From Acanthococcus lagerstroemiae (Eukaryota; Arthropoda; Insecta; Hemiptera; Eriococcidae): a stretch of DNA of 64,000 bases. How positions within the stretch are numbered: the first letter of the stretch is position 1; each line of letters starts with the position of its first letter. A model generated the notes under the pieces. It worked only from the letters and a program-made list of their open reading frames with translations. It did no database searches and was not told the DNA's origin. The stretch covers positions 34,158,001 to 34,222,000 of the forward strand of contig CM063106.1 of assembly GCA_031841125.1 (NCBI GenBank). Reading direction: 5' to 3'. Below, piece by piece: positions 57,776-64,000 of this stretch. The translations under genes and the position numbers were made by a program.

Positions 57776-58259
57776 TCATGTATTCGAAGAGTTATACTGA
57801 AATTTATAATTCAAAAAGCATGTTTTACAAAACGCTTGCATGGTCCTCCCTTCTTGCTCGCATAAGCTCAGTCTGAAATTCGTACTAATCATTAGAAATC
57901 ACGACGGTAAATTTCAATGTCAGCTGCAGTATGACTTAATCGATGCATCAATATTATCGAGCTAGTTCCGTTTCTGTAAAGCTAATTAATTACACGCTGT
58001 CAACGTAGAGCAAGTTTAACTCTTTATAATTCCTGAATTGAAAGAAAAAGTTGAATACCAACAATCCATTTCTGTTGTTTTGGATGATGACGTGCAAACC
58101 ATTAATCCGTACACTTCCTACATAGTGTACATTGATGTGTATTCCAGTCACAATGTAACCGACTGTGCTCGTTGAATCATTGATGAAATTGCAATTGTTC
58201 CCGCTTAAGTTACCAAAGCAGGTTAACTTGAAGTAGAATAGCGCGGACGTGCGATAGAT

Positions 58260-58288
58260 GATGATAATAATAATTATTATTATTATTG
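58260..58288. repeat. AAT/ATT microsatellite
   Basis: GATGATAATAATAATTATTATTATTATT: an AAT run joined to an ATT run, hence palindromic. Confidence 0.85.
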
Positions 58289-60340
58289 AAGCGGAGGTGG
58301 CATAATTTGGCTCATTCTAAAAGAACATGGTAAATGTGTTTTTCCCAGCGTTTGCAGAATGTATCTAGGTATGCAGCGCGTAAACCTTAATCTTGTTCGG
58401 TGCATAAATAATATTCGGATCAAGGAATCTACCGACTGCAAACTGTCCCGAATGAATTTTCTGTCGAAAAATGAGAGGATGAATCAATCAAGATAATATA
58501 ACTTTCTAGTTGAAGAATATTCGCAGGCCTCTGTCGATGGCGTATGCCAAAGTATAACGAATTTCAACCAAATGAGCGTGGCAGTTCCAAAAAAGGTCCT
58601 GAACCTTTTATTTCATTCTTCAGGGTTCAGCGAGTATTGATTCAAAAATTCTACTCTTATTCGCATTATAGAATATCTTAAAAGCAGATGCAGATCGCAT
58701 CTACGCATCTCTGCACCGTTCTAATTCCAGTCATCGGAACTATTTAGCTCCAGCCCCCGTCAATAATTACGAACGGGTTTTATTGTCGAATATGCGGCGA
58801 AATGTGAGGAAATTCATCTCATCCTTGTGTCTTTGGCGTCGCACAGCGGAAAACAGGGTCATGCCAGTGCAGGCTGAGTCGTCATTGACAGGAGCGAGGA
58901 AAATTGGATGCGACGTAAAAGTAGCGTAGAATTTTCTTCGTGCATTTATTCCGTCTATGTTATTTAGATACCTACGCCTTCATTTTCCATATTTAGGGTT
59001 TGCAGACAGAAGTTAGTAAAGAAAAAATGTCGAAGAATAATCGACTTTCATTTATGTGTCGTAAAATGCAGACGATCGCCCATGAAAGAAAGTGTTGGCA
59101 CATTTTAGGACTTGAGAAGAGACTGCTACTTCTATTCGATCACGAATTTCAGAGGATGGTGATAATGCGTTGAAACATCTCGTCACTCTTGGACTTTCGA
59201 ATCTTTTCTTCTCTGTTCTTTTGGTATTACATTTTCGACCTCTAGTTCCTCAAATTAAAATAATTGATTCCGTGTTCTTTTTTTTTTTTTTTTTTTTGTA
59301 TTTTTTTGCCTGCTTCAGCGGCTGTCACCTGTCATAGTTTAATTTGGTCGAACATTCACTCTAATGTTGTATGAACTAGTTTTGTGGTCAAAACCTCGCT
59401 GAGCTTCTCGCAAGCCAGATACGATTGTGTTCTGCCTTCTGGTTGTAATTGAGCTTTCCACGAATTCCGTTCCTCCCTTCTGGAAAAGTGGTTTCATGGA
59501 GTCTGATCTCATAAGAAGATTCCAAGTTTGATTAAATGCGACACTGATCTGTTGACAGTGCTGCTTCACACGAATAGTGACTCCAGCTGCTGACTGGAAC
59601 ATAAGCAATAGTCTCGAGAGGGCTCTTTACGTCACTATGTCTGTGCCTGTATGATAGACACGGACAGAAAAGGTCAGGTTTATTATGATTTATTGTCTTG
59701 TGTCTTTATGTATTACGTCCTCATGTCATGGATCTTTTTCCTCTCGAAGTTAGAGTGGATGAGACAATTGAAAGGCAGAAAATTTATGGCTTTATGTTAG
59801 AAAAGAGGAGGGGGAGGTGGGAATTTTAATATGATCTTATAGTTCACATAAATTAGGTTCTAACTAGGAAAAAAAACATAACGTAGGAAGCTGGAACTTG
59901 GTACATTGGTCTAATTAAGTGTCCTGAACAACATACTAAAAGTCCCAACGAATCCGATGCCGGCGTCGTCCCCTAAGGTGCAATAATGGGGGCGTAAAAC
60001 AGTTTTTTGTTTATATCTCGCTAAAATTTGCTTTTAGGAAAAAAAAAGTTCAAACAAATGTGATAGAGAATGAAAAAATACACAAAAATGGTCTTACACA
60101 TGTTTTTGTGGAGCGCGTATTTGTTTAATAAATTAATATCAAACGTTGAGAAGTTTCCTCCATGCGTACATTCAATGCAATTTATTGTAACCTATGCAAT
60201 GTAGACTCGCGCACGCATGAATATTAATTTCTCTGTACTTTGTCAAACAATTCATACATCTGAGGTCGATGAATCTGTGGCGAAAAAAGAAAAAGAGAGA
60301 GAAAAAGAAAGAAAGAAAAGAGAAAAAAATGAATTGGACC

Positions 60341-60385
60341 TTATACTCTGTTTCACAAAAAAACGCCTGAGTTATCAGTGAAAAA
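60341..60385. mobile_element. Partial copy of the TAGTCTGTTTCAC element
   Basis: ACTCTGTTTCAC followed by AAACGCCTGAGTTATCAG matches the left end of 30506-30633. No right end seen nearby. Confidence 0.5.
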
Positions 60386-60500
60386 TGTAAACAAGATTCA
60401 CAAGCTAGTTTGAATTATGTTTCCTTGAACTCTTGCTGGACAGTTTTTCCTTTATATGTTTCCAAAAAGGTATACGAAAGAAGAAATTTAACTTATGTTC

Positions 60501-60812
60501 GATCCCCCCTCCACTGCGGCTGCTGGTCAAAATTTCCTGCGAGCGTATGACCAGGTGCAAACTTGGCTTGGTCTGAGATTGAATCCAGAGAAGTGGGATT
60601 GAAGAAGGACGGAAAATGGACTAACACCTATTCAAATTATCGCAATTGCAGCGCCGGAAAATATTTTAAAAATAATATTTTGTTCATGTGAGAAGGGCAC
60701 TTGCGGCAAGAAGTGCGGTTGCCGTAAAATGGGACTGACCTACTCTGGGGCTTGTCTCTGTCCAGATTGTTCGAATTATGAACTGGAACTAAATTTTGAA
60801 AATCCTGAATAA
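60501..60812 (+). pseudogene. Fragment of a repeat-encoded cysteine-rich (CXC-like) protein
   Basis: A 103-codon frame carries one in-frame TGA (60600-60602). Before it, AYDQVQTWLGLRLNPEKWD resembles the conserved 'VYHQVQxWLG...PxxWGW' segment. After it, a Cys-rich tail has CSCEKGTCGKKCGCRKMGLTYSGACLCPDC, the usual end of a multicopy arthropod protein family of unknown function. The family is known to me only by its pattern. Only the C-terminal part is present, and the TGA falls at the place of the expected Trp, so it reads as a decayed copy rather than a host exon. Confidence 0.65.
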
Positions 60813-62237
60813 TTAAATTTTACATTTACCTGTATAATTTCTGTTTATGTACATCCAGTGTTATATCTTACATCTATTTTCGAATTTTTTCACTTTAATT
60901 CTGATTTATGTTTAGAGTGGGAGTAGTAATTTGACGTTTCAGGCAGTGGGGGGTCTCAATATTCCATCACTGGTGCGAGTATTTGGAATAATTCTTCTCG
61001 TATGCGTACAAGTCTACGTCGCATTGATTACAATACGTTGTATTAAATGTATACTTGGAGGAAACATCCCAACAAAAACTGACATTTTTCAAGTACTTAT
61101 GTTTTCTTACTTGCACGAGCAATGTATCTACTTCTACACATGTTTTTCTTCATCTCATCGTTCAAGGGGTGAAGGTGGACACATGCAGAAGTGTTTCCGA
61201 TTGGTACAAGTTCGTATTTGTAAGATGTAGAACATTGGTCTGACCCTAGTGATGAAAAATTTGCGGAAGAGCCTAGAACTGAAACGTTAAGTAGGTATCC
61301 ATGAGCCATAACTATGTAATTGGGAATTTAACTCTAAAATACGCGCTCTACCGAGAAAATATAGAATGTCCTCGTTCTATGATCATAGTTATCAGAATGT
61401 GTAATGTTTGTACATAATGGGCCAACATTTTTTCAAACTAGTAAGAAAAAGAGTGCTATTAGTTATTTTTGTGAATTATACAAGTTGAAATATTGTTAGA
61501 TTCTTTAGGTAATTTTTCCTCGTATTTATTTTGAGCTCAATTCGAGACTCTTGCAAAATTTACCAGTTTTTGAGCATATAATTAAGTAATAAATTATTGA
61601 CTTTTAAGCATTTTTTGTTTTCTAGTTCTTTTTTTTTTTTTTTGCTTTTTTTTAAAACGCTGTAATCGTCACAAAATTCTTTCAATTTTTTCTTTTTCTT
61701 TCAAAATAATAATAGTAAATAAATAAATAAAATAATAGATTTAAAAAAAAAGGAAAAATTATTTTCATTTCATTTTTCAAAATTTTTGTAAAAGCTTTCA
61801 ATTTTTAACCAAATTAACAAATTTATGTACATTCAGCTCTAGAAAATCTCCATTTTGATACCTACATCTTTTAGAAATAATAAAGCAGATTTCATTTTTT
61901 CTTAAAAAGCGAAATACATTATGCAGAATTTGCCTTGTCTTATCCATAATGAAAAAATTAAAAGTGGATAAGAAATTTTTTGTTGGCTTAGAAAATAATT
62001 ACCTGTACATAAGTAGGTCGCTAATCTGTTTACACTTCCCCCTATCTCTCCTTTGCAGGAGCAGTGCCCAGTTATTTGGATCTCTTAATTTTCGAAAGTT
62101 TTATTAGTAATGACACTCAAGTCGTGAGGCTTGTCACTTATAGCCTACGACTGAGTGCATTTACCAGTCACTTTCTTTTCTGTAACTCTTTAACTGAAGC
62201 AGGTAAGTAATCGATGAAGGAAAATAAATCTTGAACT

Positions 62238-62401
62238 CAGGACCGTACCCAGGATTTAAGTGAGGGGGGTTTTGCAATTTGGATAAATTTTTCTCGTGGG
62301 GGCTGCGAATACACCAAATTTATCCAATTGCCCTCATGTATATGAAGAAAATTTGACCAATGGGGGGGGGGTATACGCCCCCTCCCGTCGGTATGGTCCT
62401 G
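62238..62401. mobile_element. hAT-like MITE with G tract, 164 bp
   Basis: The ends are CAGGACCGTACC and the inverted CAGGACCATACC. The flanks are CTTGAACT (62230-62237) and CTTGAACG (62402-62409), a 7 of 8 match. A run of 10 G lies about 30 bp inside the right end. Confidence 0.8.
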
Positions 62402-63022
62402 CTTGAACGTAATGCAGAAAATAATATTATAAATTCTTCATTTAATTACTAATTGAATAAGTAATTGTGGTAGTACATATGTACCTGGTTCTCTCTTTAA
62501 ATTCGACAGGTGTTTGGTATTAAACACCTTCTTCCCTTCTTGGCCCTTCTATGAATGGCCTCATAAACACGTTGAATTTGTTGCAAAACATGTTTTAAAT
62601 AAATGATATTCAAATGATGTCCAAAAAAAAACCACAAAATAACTGATCAGAAGGCTATAAAACTTTCACTCTCATTATGGGATTCGTGCACCTGATAACT
62701 ATGATCACATAATGAGGTTTTCAAAACATGCTACTACAAGCGCTCCAAGTGGAGTGTTAAATTCCCAATTCCAAATTCAATGATTGAAGAAAACTAAACT
62801 TTGCGATCTAGAGTTAACGAACTGTTTTTATTGAGTCTTGAGCATTCTAAGATTCCGTTGAAGACTTGGTATGGTGGACTTGATATGATGTATTATCAAC
62901 AATAGGTAACAGCGATCAGTCCGTGGGAAATGGCCCTGAATTTTGAGAACACGCGACTGTTCCTTAACAGCACAAGCACAATGTTATATTTTATGCGCAA
63001 ATTGTTGAGTATTGTTGATATA

Positions 63023-63650
63023 AGGCTAGGATTTTTATGTAAATGCATATTTGTTCTCGTAATACTAGATAGCGCATATCCACATTATCTTTGCGAATCA
63101 TGAAATTCTGAATCCGTATGCAAAAGTTTATAACGCATATTTTTGCATATTTAGGCCATAAATGGATAAAAATGCATATTTTCGTTGAAAAATAGCCGAA
63201 TACCGCATATTTGCCGCTTATTTGAGGTTGTTAGAGCATATTTTCCCAAAAACTGGCCAAAAATCACTTCTACTGACAAAATTTTCACGATTTTCTAAAA
63301 AAAAAAAAAGTGACAGGGTGTTTGCTCTTTGCTGTAAGCTGCTGGAAGAAGGTCGGCTGAAGATTAGAAAATTAGAGACAAGAAAAAAAAACCTATCGAT
63401 AGTCACATTTAAGGTCTTTTTTTTCCTACATAAAAGCTTATTCAAGGCTTTAAACTACGAAGCTGCAAACTGCAATTTCGATTATTTGGAAATCAAAAAA
63501 TTCTTTGTGTTTTTGATGATTTAATGAAATAAACGTTAAAACGAATGGCTCTTATTGTAGTGCTTCGAAAACCCTACATTTCGATACCCATGAGGGTGCG
63601 GTTTTATAGCGCATACTTTCGGTTTTTTAGCGCATAAAAATCGTAGCCCT
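63023..63650. mobile_element. hAT-like MITE with GCATATTT repeats, 628 bp
   Basis: The ends are AGGCTAGGATTTTTATG and the inverted AGGGCTACGATTTTTATG. The flanks are TTGATATA (63015-63022) and ATGATATA (63651-63658), a 7 of 8 match. GCATATTT and AGCGCATA recur as subterminal repeats. No transposase. Confidence 0.8.
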
Positions 63651-64000
63651 ATGATATACATGTATAATTCGAGGTCTGTTCTGTAGTAGGTACCCAACAA
63701 ACTGTCATGGGCGTAGAGAGCAAACTGAGGCGCTTGCCCCAGTAGAAAGAGACTGAAGTTACATTGTAGTGTGCATTACCCGACATTAATAGATATCTGA
63801 GCGGGAAAATAATAAAACCTATGTTTTTCGAAAATTCCACGCATTTTGCAATTAATTATCTCGATAAATATGTTTTCTAAAGAAAAGTTGTGTAGGACGT
63901 TCTTATAGAAAATTTAATAAGGAACATTTTGTTATTTGCATTTTGGTCCTAAAGTGAATATTTTTTTAGATATGCGATTTTTAATTTGTAAAGATCGGTT

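Larger units (their letters stand above)
37267..64000 (+). other. Probable Clic intron 1, repeat-filled
   Basis: No conserved host exon is recognisable on either strand. The stretch contains the retroelement fragments, TIR elements, SINEs and tandem arrays listed separately. Stretches where I see nothing in particular are 37267-38700, 52080-53530, 54451-55780, 57780-60330 and 60813-62230. The extent is an inference from the absence of Clic exon 2. Confidence 0.45.

Noticed and set aside
59339..59608. 89-codon minus-strand frame
   Set aside because: No recognisable domain, no repeat relatives and no splice context; length is within chance for the region.

Overview
The window is animal nuclear DNA, most likely from an insect and plausibly a hemipteran. 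The basis is AT-rich sequence, GT-AG introns mostly under 300 bp, insect/animal single-copy genes, and a dense load of short terminal-inverted-repeat elements, a tRNA-headed SINE and decayed non-LTR retroelements. The lineage call is an inference: no mitochondrial or rRNA marker is present.

Region 1 (1-12001) has no recognisable conserved gene. It holds several MITEs (three with 8-bp flanking duplications, as in hAT elements), a palindromic MITE, a perfect 28-bp hairpin, a degenerate 120-bp tandem array and one weak candidate secreted ORF.

Region 2 (12002-37266) is a compact housekeeping cluster. In order: MCAT (minus; mitochondrial malonyl-CoA:ACP transacylase, with two alternative catalytic last exons); YRDC and POLR3K (minus; POLR3K upstream, the two ORFs 3 nt apart in what looks like one dicistronic transcript); FDX2 (plus, divergent from POLR3K/YRDC; mitochondrial [2Fe-2S] ferredoxin); CAPZB (minus; actin capping protein beta, start codon as the last three bases of its exon); PPWD1 (minus; 13 exons, WD40 plus cyclophilin); an AGTRAP-like four-helix membrane protein (minus; six exons); and the first coding exon of Clic (plus). 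All splice junctions given were read by eye and keep frame through each complete gene. Two of the proteins (MCAT, FDX2) are mitochondrial, two are RNA-related (POLR3K, YRDC) and one is spliceosome-associated (PPWD1). I see no single pathway linking them.

Region 3 (37267-64000) is probably intron 1 of Clic, since no further Clic exon is visible. It is filled with repeats: two oppositely oriented RT fragments, a jockey-like RT remnant, a satellite-like array interrupted by a SINE, a pogo/Tigger-type transposase fragment interrupted by a MITE, two related TIR elements whose ends contain GGGGTGAA, long-TIR elements with 9-bp duplications, a cysteine-rich repeat-family ORF fragment and a hAT-like MITE.

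The points most worth following are the duplicated MCAT terminal exon and the POLR3K-YRDC dicistron. After those come the small-transposon archaeology, including an insertion whose empty site survives elsewhere in the window, and MITE families carrying long G homopolymers just inside their ends.
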